From Acidobacteriaceae bacterium (GTDB taxonomy: Bacteria; Acidobacteriota; Terriglobia; Terriglobales; Acidobacteriaceae): 64,000 nucleotides of DNA. Where the stretch lies: positions 62,001 through 126,000 of the forward strand of contig JAOAPN010000009.1 in the NCBI GenBank assembly GCA_025462885.1. The letters are read 5' to 3'. A program made the translations under genes and the position numbers. The notes beneath the pieces are model-generated. The model searched no databases and was not told the origin of the DNA. It was given only the letters and a program-made list of their open reading frames with translations. Below, piece by piece: positions 1 through 7,813 of the stretch (its first letter is position 1; each line of letters begins with the position of its first letter).

Positions 1-191
1 CTCTCATGCTCGGCACGTGCGTGGATCCCGTAGACCACGGCTACTGCAAAAAGGGTGGCCAGCACCAACATGCCGGTGACGAGCGGTCCCCGCCGGGGCG
101 GAGCCGTATTGGCCGCGGACTCCGGGGCATTCGGCTGCGGGTGGGAGGAGTCCTGTGTATGCTGCGGGGTCTGTTGTGCGGTGTTTTCCAT
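1..191 (-). CDS. RND efflux membrane-fusion (HlyD-type) protein, N-terminus only
   Basis: This is the 5' end of a gene running off the left edge. It starts at an ATG 17 bp downstream of the RND permease stop, with GGAG about 10 nt before it. The visible 63 residues are a short polar, Pro/Ala-rich cytoplasmic stretch followed at about residues 41-56 by one hydrophobic segment (VTGMLVLATLFAVAVVYGI), the layout of periplasmic adaptor subunits anchored by a single N-terminal helix. No barrel-sandwich or lipoyl domain is visible because the gene is truncated by the window, so the family call rests on position directly after an RND permease and on the anchor. Confidence 0.6.
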   Translation of the reverse strand, partial: MENTAQQTPQHTQDSSHPQPNAPESAANTAPPRRGPLVTGMLVLATLFAVAVVYGIHARAEHE

Positions 192-208
192 AAATTGAGC
201 TCCGTGCA

Positions 209-3200
209 TCAGGCGTGTTCCGCCTCAAGAAGTTTGCGGTCGCGCGCTGCGCTACGCGAGTGGGTGCTGTGGATCAGTGCAAAGACGCACGGTACGAAGA
301 CCAGCGTAGCCATCGTCGCAGCAAGCAGGCCGCCGATCACAGCGCGTCCCAGCGGAGCATTCTGCTCACCGCCGTCGCCTGCGCCCAGTGCCATGGGCAC
401 CATGCCGATGATCATGGCCAATGCCGTCATGATAACCGGGCGGAAGCGGGTCGAGCCGGCCTCAAGCGCCGCGCGAATGGCATCGCTATGCTGTTCCAAC
501 TGGCCCTTCGCAAACGAAACCACAAGAATACTGTTCGCCGTCGCGACACCCATGCACATGATCGCGCCCATCAGGGCCGGAACACTCAGCCTCGTATGCG
601 TGAGGAACAGGAAGACCACGATGCCGGCCAGCGCGGCGGGCAGCGCCGTAATGATAATGAAGGGATCAACCCAGCTCTGGAAATTCACCACGATCAAGAG
701 ATAAACCAGCACGATGGAGAAGACCAGTCCGCCAAGCAGTCCGACATACGAGGAGCGCATCGTGACTACCTGACCTTTGAGGGTCACGAACATGCCCCGC
801 GGCATGGCCTTCTGATCATTGGCGATGATCTTTTCGATCTCGCGGCTCACGGCTCCCAGATCGCGATCCTGCACACTGCCGTAGATATCGACGACGCGCC
901 GGATGTTGTAGTGGTTGACGACGGCAAGCTCAGTGCCGCGCTTGATCGACGTCAGATCACCAAGAATCTCGGGGTTGGTCGAGACCGGTGCGCCCGGCGT
1001 GGAGGTCGTCTTGTTGATGGGAATGTTCTGCAGGTCCTGCATCGAGCCCATCTTGTATTGCGGCGTCTGCGCGACCATGTTGTAGTTCACATGGTTCTTC
1101 ATGTTCAAGAAGAACATCGGCGTCACCTGGAAGGATCCGCTCAACGTATTCAGAACACTGGTGGTGATATCGCGCGTGGTGTATCCGCCCTGCAAAGCCT
1201 TGGTGCGATCCAGATCCAGTTGCAGTGTCGGGTTATCGAACGGCTGCTGGATGCGCAGATCGGTCAGGCCGGGGACATGGCGTAGCTCGGCCAGCATCTT
1301 GTCTGCCTGCGCCTTGCTGGCGTTGACGTCATTGCCTTCAAACTGGATGTCGATCGGAGCGGGCACGCCAAAGTTGAGAATCTGTGTCGTGATATCGGCC
1401 GGCAGCATATAAAACGTAGCGCTGGGGAAGAGTCGCGGCAACTCGCGGCGCAGTGTCCGAACGTAGTTCGCCGTTGGGTGATGATCCTCTTTCAAGGCCA
1501 CCATAACGTCTGTATCGTTTGCGCCCAGGGTTCCGTTGGTGAGGTGCTGGGTGTTCATCGTGCTGTACGGCAGGCCGGTATTGTCCAGGATGTTGTCGAT
1601 CTCATCTGCTGGAATGACCTTGCGGATCTCGTCTTCTACCAGGTCGGCCAGCCGCGTCTGCTCTTCAATACGCAGGCCGGATACGCCGCGAATGTGCAGG
1701 ATGAACTGTCCGCTATCGGTGTCGGGGAAGAAGTCCTGTCCCAGGAATGGAATCAGGATGAACATGAAGAGGCAAAGCCCGACGAAGACCGGAACGAAGA
1801 GCTTGCGCGATGCGATCAACCGATCGAGCAGTCCGGAGTAGCCAGAACGAACTCGCTCGAAGAGGCGTTCGAAGCCACGCTGGAAGCGCGCAAAATAGCC
1901 TGTCGATGTATGGTCCTTGTGACGCAGAAGGTACATCGCCAGGGTTGGAACCAACGTTCTCGAAAGAATGTAGGAGGCCAGCATGGCGAACACAACAGCT
2001 TCGGCCAACGGGACAAAAAGGTAACGCGCCACACCGCCCAGAAAGAACATCGGCAGGAACACGATGCAGATACAAAGCGTCGAGACCAGCGCCGGAACCG
2101 AGATCTGCGCCGCACCTTCCAGAATCGCCTCGCGCAGCGGATGCCCCTCTTCGAGGAAGCGTTCAATATTCTCGATGGTCACGGTCGCATCGTCCACCAG
2201 GATGCCGACCGCCAGCGCCAGACCGCCGAGGGTCATGGTGTTGATCGTCTCGCCCAGTGCGCCCAGCACGATGATCGAGGTCAGAATCGACAGCGGGATC
2301 GAGATCGCAATGATGATCGTCGAGCGCCAGCTTCCCAGGAACAAAAGGATCATGATCGCCGTCAACACGGCGGCGATAGCACCTTCCCGAATTACGCCTG
2401 AGACCGCTCCCCGTACGAACACGGACTGGTCACCCAGTGGGGTAATCTTCAGCTCCGGCGGAAGCGTACTCGACACACGCGGCAGCAGATCGCGGATGCC
2501 CTTCACGACGTCCAGGGTCGACGAATTACCGTTCTTCAGAACACTCAGCAGAACGCCACGGCGGCCATCCTGCCGAACGACATTGGTCTGCACCTGGAAG
2601 CCGTCACTCACGCTGGCGACGTCGCGCAGATAGATCGTTGTGCCATTCACCTGGCGCAGTGGAATGCTCGCCAGAGCCTCGACGGTGCTCGGAGTGCCGT
2701 TGGTGCGAACGTCATACTCCGACTGTCCGATCTTGATCGTTCCCGAAGGCATGACCACGTTCTGCTGCGCTACCGCACTCAGCAGATCTCCAGGGGCGAT
2801 CCCCTTCGACTGCATCGCAGCCTGATCCATCGCGATCGTAATCTGGCGCTGCTTACCCCCGTAGGGCAGCGGAATAACCGAGCCGTTGACCGTAATCAAC
2901 TGCGGACGGATGAAGTTCTGACCGTAGTCGTTCAACTGCTGCTCGGAGAGGCCCTGACCGGAGACGCCCAATTGCAGAATCGGCACGCTCGAAGCGGAGA
3001 AGTTGATAATCTGCGGCGGCAATACGCCGGGAGGTAACTGGCGCAACTCGTACTGCGAAGCAGCCGTCACCTGGGCATTCGCCGTTTCAAGGCTGGCACC
3101 GGGCTGCAGGAAGATCTTGATGACAACGACGCCATTATAGGTCGTCGATTCGACGTGCTGGATGTTGTCGACCAGCGTCGTCAGCGCCTTTTCGTAAGGG

Positions 3201-3394
3201 GTCGTGAGGCGCCCTTCCAGCTCTTCAGGATTCAGTCCGGTGTACTGGAAGCCGACCGAGATCACCGGAATATTGATATTCGGGAAGATGTCCGTGGGCG
3301 TACGCACAATCATCACCGGAGCCGCGATCAGGATCAGCAGCGCAAGGACGATGAAGGTGTAGGGCCGGTTGAGGGCTACTTTTACGATCCACAT
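209..3394 (-). CDS. RND-family (HAE1/AcrB-like) efflux permease
   Basis: Inner-membrane proton-driven exporter of about 1061 residues, the usual length for AcrB/MexB relatives. The start chosen is the ATG beginning MWIVKVALNRPYTF, which gives the expected cytoplasmic start followed at once by TM1 (FIVLALLILIAAPVMIV). A start 26 codons upstream is open but adds a non-family tail. Visible family features are the PTDIFPNINIPVISV segment after TM1, paired porter loops, and the TM4 proton-relay region LAVGILVDDATVTIENIERF with its double aspartate. The adaptor gene follows 17 bp downstream, so the two form an operon in the order pump then adaptor. A divergent LysR gene lies 154 bp upstream and is the likely regulator. 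Substrate cannot be read from the sequence. Confidence 0.95.
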   Translation of the reverse strand: MWIVKVALNRPYTFIVLALLILIAAPVMIVRTPTDIFPNINIPVISVGFQYTGLNPEELEGRLTTPYEKALTTLVDNIQHVESTTYNGVVVIKIFLQPGASLETANAQVTAASQYELRQLPPGVLPPQIINFSASSVPILQLGVSGQGLSEQQLNDYGQNFIRPQLITVNGSVIPLPYGGKQRQITIAMDQAAMQSKGIAPGDLLSAVAQQNVVMPSGTIKIGQSEYDVRTNGTPSTVEALASIPLRQVNGTTIYLRDVASVSDGFQVQTNVVRQDGRRGVLLSVLKNGNSSTLDVVKGIRDLLPRVSSTLPPELKITPLGDQSVFVRGAVSGVIREGAIAAVLTAIMILLFLGSWRSTIIIAISIPLSILTSIIVLGALGETINTMTLGGLALAVGILVDDATVTIENIERFLEEGHPLREAILEGAAQISVPALVSTLCICIVFLPMFFLGGVARYLFVPLAEAVVFAMLASYILSRTLVPTLAMYLLRHKDHTSTGYFARFQRGFERLFERVRSGYSGLLDRLIASRKLFVPVFVGLCLFMFILIPFLGQDFFPDTDSGQFILHIRGVSGLRIEEQTRLADLVEDEIRKVIPADEIDNILDNTGLPYSTMNTQHLTNGTLGANDTDVMVALKEDHHPTANYVRTLRRELPRLFPSATFYMLPADITTQILNFGVPAPIDIQFEGNDVNASKAQADKMLAELRHVPGLTDLRIQQPFDNPTLQLDLDRTKALQGGYTTRDITTSVLNTLSGSFQVTPMFFLNMKNHVNYNMVAQTPQYKMGSMQDLQNIPINKTTSTPGAPVSTNPEILGDLTSIKRGTELAVVNHYNIRRVVDIYGSVQDRDLGAVSREIEKIIANDQKAMPRGMFVTLKGQVVTMRSSYVGLLGGLVFSIVLVYLLIVVNFQSWVDPFIIITALPAALAGIVVFLFLTHTRLSVPALMGAIMCMGVATANSILVVSFAKGQLEQHSDAIRAALEAGSTRFRPVIMTALAMIIGMVPMALGAGDGGEQNAPLGRAVIGGLLAATMATLVFVPCVFALIHSTHSRSAARDRKLLEAEHA

Positions 3395-3414
3395 GGTATT
3401 GCGATACTCCCTAT

Positions 3415-3442
3415 GAAGCTTTGAATCTGAAGCTTTGAATCT
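3415..3442. repeat. Perfect tandem 14-bp direct repeat in the RND/LysR intergenic region
   Basis: The unit gaagctttgaatct occurs twice head to tail with no spacer. It lies 21 bp upstream of the permease start and ends on the first base of a TTGACA -35-like hexamer facing the LysR gene. The position suits a regulator-binding site or a slippage duplication. Confidence 0.75.
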
Positions 3443-3471
3443 TGACAACCGTCGAAACGGAACTGTATTCA
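3442..3471 (+). promoter_or_regulatory. Candidate sigma-70 promoter for the LysR gene
   Basis: TTGACA at 3442-3447 is a perfect -35 hexamer, followed after 18 bp by TATTCA at 3466-3471 as a -10. Transcription would begin about 70 bp before the LysR start codon. Confidence 0.45.
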
Positions 3472-3548
3472 TATTGATTCAACTTGCCAGCTAATGTCGC
3501 GCAGTTTATTCCGGCGTACGGCATCGGAAAAACCGATACCATAGAGCG

Positions 3549-4436
3549 ATGGAGCTCCGCCACCTTCGTTATTTCTGTGCCGCAGCCGAGCAGGGAAGCT
3601 TCAGTAAAGCCTCCCGCACACTCTACATCTCACAGTCATCCATTAGCGAACAGATCGCGGATCTTGAACGTGAGATAGGAGTTACACTCTTCATCCGGGA
3701 TGGACGGAGTACGGTTCTCACTGCCGCGGGAGAAATCTTTCTGGTCGAAGCTCGCACTGTGCTCGAAGCGGCGCGCCACGCCATTGAAATTGCGCAAGGC
3801 GCGGAACGTGGCGAGATCGGGACCCTCCGCATCGGTTTTTTCGCGGGCAGTATCGGCACAAACTTCACCAAGATCGTCCGCCGCTTCCGTCGCGACTATC
3901 CCGGCGTCCGGCTTTCGCTCTTTGAAATGACCCCGACCCAGCAGTGGCAAGCCCTCGTCGAGGGGCGCATCGACCTCGGTTTTACCCGCCGGCTGGAACC
4001 CCAGTATCGCGACCATCTGGCCTTCGAGACCATTCGTCAGGACCAGATAGTGGCTGTTCTGCCGAAGGACCACCCCCTTGTCCCAGGCCCGGTCAATGTC
4101 TGCGACCTGGCGGCCGAGCCTTTCGTGCTCTCCTCCCGTGAGACCTCGCCGTCGGTCTTCGACAAGGTCATCGAACTCTGTTCGGAAGCTGGCTTTTCGC
4201 CCAAGATCGCCAGCATCTCCTCTGTCTGGTCCTCCGTGGTGCTGATGGTGCAGGCGGGTGAAGGAGTCTCCCTCCTGCCGCTCAATCACCAGCAGTCCCG
4301 GGCCAACGACCTCGCGTTCTGTCCCCTTACCGCAAAAGACGCGTATGTGGATCTCATTATCGCGTGGTCCCCCCGGCGGGATAGCACCATAATGCGAAGC
4401 TTCCGAGGCCTCGCCGAAGCGATGAGGCGATCCTAG
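3549..4436 (+). CDS. LysR-family transcriptional regulator
   Basis: A 295-residue protein of standard LysR length. Residues 1-60 are the winged helix-turn-helix (MELRHLRYFCAAAEQGSFSK..., recognition helix around YISQSSISEQIADLE). From about residue 90 the protein continues as a periplasmic-binding-fold effector domain (IGTLRIGFFAGS, DLGFTRR, VAVLPKDHPL, VQAGEGVSLLP). The ATG is preceded only by a weak AGAG. It is transcribed away from the RND pump across a 154-bp region holding a tandem repeat and a promoter candidate, the usual arrangement for a LysR controlling its neighbour. Effector unknown. Confidence 0.93.
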   Translation: MELRHLRYFCAAAEQGSFSKASRTLYISQSSISEQIADLEREIGVTLFIRDGRSTVLTAAGEIFLVEARTVLEAARHAIEIAQGAERGEIGTLRIGFFAGSIGTNFTKIVRRFRRDYPGVRLSLFEMTPTQQWQALVEGRIDLGFTRRLEPQYRDHLAFETIRQDQIVAVLPKDHPLVPGPVNVCDLAAEPFVLSSRETSPSVFDKVIELCSEAGFSPKIASISSVWSSVVLMVQAGEGVSLLPLNHQQSRANDLAFCPLTAKDAYVDLIIAWSPRRDSTIMRSFRGLAEAMRRS

Positions 4437-4508
4437 CCCTCCCGTCCTTCGCGACGGCTACTCCAGAATGATATCGACCTAAATCAAATCAGAAGATTAG
4501 GGCGATCC

Positions 4509-4535
4509 GTAACCGCCAATCAAAGAAATCCCGTC
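4509..4535 (+). promoter_or_regulatory. Candidate ECF-type promoter upstream of the sigma factor gene
   Basis: GTAACC (4509-4514), a 17-bp spacer and CGTC (4532-4535) fit the general ECF pattern of an AAC-core -35 and a CGTC -10. The start codon at 4548 is only 12 bp after the CGTC and has no Shine-Dalgarno, so transcription from here would give an almost leaderless message. Confidence 0.35.
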
Positions 4536-4547
4536 TCTTCGCTATAT

Positions 4548-5129
4548 ATGCAAGCCGCGATTCATCCATCTATGATTCACCTGAGAAGCCAGGTGACCTT
4601 CATCTCTGAACTGGAAGATATCGATACGCTGGTGCGCCTCTACGGCCCAAGAATCCTGCGTTACGTAGCCTTCTCCATCGGAGATCAGGATCTCGCCGAG
4701 ACCATCACCCAGGACTGTTTCCTGAGGGCCTACAACGGTCGCGCCTCCTTTCGCGGAGACTGTTCCGTCAGCACCTGGCTCTTCAGCATCGCCAATAACC
4801 TGATACGCGACCAGCTCCGGACCAAGAAGTTCCAGTTCTGGCGCAAGGCCCGGGCTCAGGCCATCGATATCTCGGAACTTGCATCTTTCCTGCCTAGCGG
4901 CGCGTCTTCCCCGGAGACCGCTTTACTGGCAAAAGAGCGTGCGAAACAGGTCCAGACCGCTTTGGAAGATCTTTCCGTCAACCAGCGGCGCATCTTTCTT
5001 CTCAAATTCTCCGAGGAGATGGACCTCGACGAGATCTCCCAGACCCTGGGAATGCCCGTCAACACCGTCAAGACGCACCTGCGCCGGGCAGTCGTTGCCA
5101 TCCGCGCACAACTAGGAGGCAGCCGATGA
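4548..5129 (+). CDS. ECF-subfamily RNA polymerase sigma factor
   Basis: A 193-residue sigma-70 family protein with only regions 2 and 4. Region 2 spans about residues 28-90 (LVRLYGPRILRYVAF, DLAETITQDCFLRAY, then STWLFSIANNLIRDQLR for 2.3/2.4). A loose linker with AsxSer-rich sequence follows. Region 4 occupies about 135-188 with the helix-turn-helix LDEISQTLGMPVNTVKTHLR. The stop overlaps the ATG of the next gene by 4 nt, so the two are translationally coupled and the neighbour is the expected anti-sigma factor. The start lacks a Shine-Dalgarno; a second ATG eight codons in (MIHLRS) is also possible. Confidence 0.93.
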   Translation: MQAAIHPSMIHLRSQVTFISELEDIDTLVRLYGPRILRYVAFSIGDQDLAETITQDCFLRAYNGRASFRGDCSVSTWLFSIANNLIRDQLRTKKFQFWRKARAQAIDISELASFLPSGASSPETALLAKERAKQVQTALEDLSVNQRRIFLLKFSEEMDLDEISQTLGMPVNTVKTHLRRAVVAIRAQLGGSR

Positions 5130-5677
5130 ACCCTCTCGACGTAAAAAGCCAGCAACACGATCCCTTGGAAAATCATCTGGGAGAAGACCAGATCACCGAT
5201 TGCCTGATCGGCTCCCAGCTCACTGCGGAGGTCGTCGCTCACCTCGCTTACTGCGAGGCGTGCAATGAAAAGCTCGCCGCCTTCGGGATGTCCGTCGCCA
5301 GCTTCAATACCGCCTCCCTGGCCTGGAGTGAGGCGTGCCCCGTCCCCAGCCTGCACGAAGCCAGCCGGATCCACGCGCAGAGACCCTTCCTGGCCGCGAC
5401 CTGGGCGCTTGCCGCCGGCACGCTGCTTGTTATTGGCGGGTCTACGGTTTCAACGGTACTGCATCGCCAGAACGCCGAACGCGCGACCACCGTTGCGTCC
5501 ATCTCCGCATCGGAGTCAGAATCCGACTCCGATGCGGAGATCGCACAGGATAATAAGTTATTGTTGGAAGTCGACCAGGCGATCAGCACCAGCGATCGCT
5601 CTCCCATCCAGGAGTACGGTCTCGAAACGACCACGGGGCTCCGGCACAGGACTCCCGGAAAGGCAAGAATTCAGTGA
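5126..5677 (+). CDS. Anti-sigma factor with zinc-type (ZAS-like) motif and one membrane helix
   Basis: A 183-residue protein whose ATG overlaps the sigma stop (ATGA), with TAGGAGGC just upstream. Around residues 38-45 it has HLAYCEAC, an H-x3-C-x2-C arrangement of zinc-associated anti-sigma domains. A single hydrophobic helix at about residues 91-111 (LAATWALAAGTLLVIGGSTV) would put the C-terminal third outside the cytoplasm, where a Ser/Glu/Asp run lies (SASESESDSDAE). Family knowledge suggests it holds the upstream ECF sigma at the membrane until an envelope or redox signal arrives. The tail has no recognised sensor domain. The acidic run is encoded by a perfect palindrome (5501-5541). Confidence 0.8.
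   Translation: MNPLDVKSQQHDPLENHLGEDQITDCLIGSQLTAEVVAHLAYCEACNEKLAAFGMSVASFNTASLAWSEACPVPSLHEASRIHAQRPFLAATWALAAGTLLVIGGSTVSTVLHRQNAERATTVASISASESESDSDAEIAQDNKLLLEVDQAISTSDRSPIQEYGLETTTGLRHRTPGKARIQ
5501..5541. repeat. 17-bp perfect inverted repeat inside the anti-sigma gene
   Basis: Arms 5501-5517 and 5525-5541 are exact reverse complements separated by 7 nt (agaatcc). The palindrome encodes the ISASESESDSDAEI stretch of the extracytoplasmic tail. The mRNA would form a very stable hairpin about 135 nt before the next start codon. Confidence 0.9.
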
Positions 5678-6273
5678 TGCGGAAGCCACTTCAATCGCTG
5701 CTGCTCTGCACCAGCCTGCTGCTTGCGGGAGCGAACGCGCTCGCGCAGGGGCGTGGTCCAGGCGGCGGAGGTCCAGGTGGCCCCGGAGGTGGAGGACCCG
5801 GCGGAGGGCCAGGTTTCGGCCAGCCCTCTGGCTTTCATGGCAACATTCCCAACGGACGTACCGGCGGTCCGCTCCAGAGCTCCGGCACCAAGGGCACAAA
5901 CAGCACCATGCGCGGCGGCCTGCAGCTTGGACCTCCCGGCCGCTGGTGGGACGATAAGGGATTTGCGAAGTCGCTCGGCCTGAGCAAGGATCAGCAGAAG
6001 AAGATGGACCAGGCCTTCAACGCTAATAAGTCCGCCATCCTGGGAACCTATAAAGCACTCAAAAAAGAAGAGTCACAACTCGAAGCCCTCACCCGGCAAC
6101 CGAAGCTTGATGAAACCCGAATCTTTGCCGGGATCGACTCCGTAGCCCAGGCTCGCGCTGCATTGGAAAAAGCCAATGCCCACATGCTGCTCCAGGTCCG
6201 GCAGGAGATGGATGCCGACCAGATCACGCGTATGGAGAAGTTTCGCCCCGATCCCAGCTCCTCCGAAGAATAG
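5674..6273 (+). CDS. Exported Gly-rich, Spy/CpxP-like helical protein
   Basis: A protein of 198-199 residues starting at GTG 5674 or the adjacent ATG 5677, overlapping the anti-sigma stop, so it is the third gene of the sigma operon. Residues 1-25 are a signal peptide ending ALAQ. A Gly/Pro-rich linker runs to about residue 60. A predicted all-helical C-terminal half follows, with charged heptad-like segments (LGLSKDQQKKMDQAF, RQEMDADQITRMEKF) resembling LTXXQ-type periplasmic proteins of the Spy/CpxP/heavy-metal-sensor group. By context it probably acts in the periplasm as chaperone or signal input of the sigma system. The Spy-like assignment is by pattern, not alignment. Confidence 0.6.
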   Translation: MMRKPLQSLLLCTSLLLAGANALAQGRGPGGGGPGGPGGGGPGGGPGFGQPSGFHGNIPNGRTGGPLQSSGTKGTNSTMRGGLQLGPPGRWWDDKGFAKSLGLSKDQQKKMDQAFNANKSAILGTYKALKKEESQLEALTRQPKLDETRIFAGIDSVAQARAALEKANAHMLLQVRQEMDADQITRMEKFRPDPSSSEE

Positions 6274-6283
6274 GTCCCAAGCC

Positions 6284-7339
6284 TTACCCTGCACTCCGAA
6301 CAGCTTCGCGCCGGTCCTGCACGATCCGTGGTCGGGAGACAGGATGAGGAAGAGCACGTGTCGCAACCGCCGGAAAGGGTCGCAGGGAGCCAGACTGCCG
6401 CGTCTCCAGCAGCTTTGCCTTCGCCACAACATCGCGCAGCACGACCTCCCGGAAGATCGTCATGGCGGATGTTTCATTGTTCTCCATCGCCGAAAGCCCC
6501 AGGTGAAACTCCGGCAGCGTCTCCGCAAACGGTCGTGCGACAAGACCGGGAAAAGTACACGAGGCCATGCTGGCCGGTGTGAGTGCAATCCCCTCGCCTG
6601 CGGCGGCATACGCAAACTGAACCCCGCACGACTGCGGCGACTCCACGATCCGCGGCGTAATCCCGAACGGTGCCAGCATGCTGTGCAGAAACGGCTGATG
6701 GAAGCGGCAGTCCTTGATCCGCGAGGCGATGAGGCTGGTCTCCCGCAGATCCTGGACCGAGATCGTCTTCTGGCTGGCCAGCGCAGAGCGCGTCGAAACC
6801 ATCGCCACCATGGAATCGCGGCAGATCGGATCGAAACGCATTCCGCTGATCGGCAAAGCAGTCATCATCAGCAACGCATCCACCTTGCCGTCGTGCAGCC
6901 GCGTCATCGACTCTTCCGTCGTCAATTCGATGACTTCCAGTTCGAAGTCCGGGTGCTCGGCAGCCAGCGCTCGAATCACCGCAGGCAACAGGATGTACTG
7001 GCCTACCGGTCCACAGGCCACCCGCAATCGCAACCGCCCATGCAGTCCGCCCAGACATTCGCGCGCCGCGTCTACCGTATCCACGATCGTCTGTGCGTAC
7101 TCGCGGAAGGCATGGCCGGCGTCCGTCAGTCGCACCTGCTGTCGCGTTCGCTCAAACAGCTTTACGCCGAAGACCTCTTCCAGCGATTTGATCTGAAAGG
7201 AGAGTGTTGGCTGGCTGATATAAAGCGCACGGGCCGACTTCCCATAGTGGAGAAGGTCGGAGAGCGTCAGGAAGCACTGGAGCTGCCGAATTCTGAAGTC
7301 CAAAAAAACAACCTCGAGGGGCGCAGAGTGGATGCTCAT
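6284..7339 (-). CDS. LysR-family transcriptional regulator
   Basis: A protein of up to 351 residues, longer than the usual ~300 because of an extra N-terminal 13 residues and a basic, low-complexity C-terminal tail of about 45 residues. The wHTH is clear (FRIRQLQCFLTLSDLLHYGK, then ALYISQPTLSFQIKSLEE). The effector domain starts near residue 95 (GRLRLRVACGPVGQYILLP) and has LPISGMRFDPI and AAAGEGIALTP segments. An internal TTG at codon 14 (LDFRIRQL) is an alternative start matching family length better. It converges on the Spy-like gene with a 10-bp gap and has 474 bp of non-coding DNA upstream, so its target may be the large receptor gene on the other side. Confidence 0.92.
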   Translation of the reverse strand: MSIHSAPLEVVFLDFRIRQLQCFLTLSDLLHYGKSARALYISQPTLSFQIKSLEEVFGVKLFERTRQQVRLTDAGHAFREYAQTIVDTVDAARECLGGLHGRLRLRVACGPVGQYILLPAVIRALAAEHPDFELEVIELTTEESMTRLHDGKVDALLMMTALPISGMRFDPICRDSMVAMVSTRSALASQKTISVQDLRETSLIASRIKDCRFHQPFLHSMLAPFGITPRIVESPQSCGVQFAYAAAGEGIALTPASMASCTFPGLVARPFAETLPEFHLGLSAMENNETSAMTIFREVVLRDVVAKAKLLETRQSGSLRPFPAVATRALPHPVSRPRIVQDRREAVRSAG

Positions 7340-7813
7340 TGAGACGGAGACAAATGCAAAGCTTTATCGGTAACGTTCCTGCAATTGGACTTACACGCAG
7401 GCTGCAATCAAATGTCACAGAATTGTGATGGGACTGTAACTGTATCTTGGGACGGTCGTGCTTATTTGTCAATCGGTCTCGGCGGCCCTTCGGCGGCAAA
7501 CACGAAGCCCAAAATCGTCCCGCCCGATCCATGCTCGCTGCTTTTTTTATCACCGAAACGAAATTTTGAATTAGACATTGCACCGCCGAGGCCTTAGGCT
7601 ACGGTGAAACACCAAATGATTTCCCTCATCAGACAACGCTGTCCCTACCTCTGAGACTCTCCGCTGGCCCCGTCTGCCGGCATCGCTCGAACTACATGCG
7701 CCTCCTCACAGAGTTCGCGCTGGCATAAGCCGAAGTAGCTGCCGTATCCCGGTAAGGCTTGCGCATTCGTGTCAACGTTCCACGACGGTCATCCCAAAGA
7801 GGTCCCATAGCTA
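7340..7813. other. 474-bp intergenic region between LysR and the Oar-like receptor
   Basis: No convincing gene. It is AT-richer than its surroundings, particularly near 7540-7575, and should carry promoters for both divergent genes. No riboswitch fold or clear -35/-10 pair was recognised. AAAGAGGT about 10 nt before 7814 is the ribosome-binding site of the receptor. Confidence 0.6.

Noticed and set aside
4..228. 74-codon minus-strand frame at the left edge
   Set aside because: It overlaps the stop of the RND permease and the frame of the adaptor start, which has the better ribosome-binding site and anchor helix.
6176..7342. Plus-strand frame opposite the second LysR gene
   Set aside because: Antisense shadow with Arg/His-rich composition; the minus-strand LysR fits family length and motifs.
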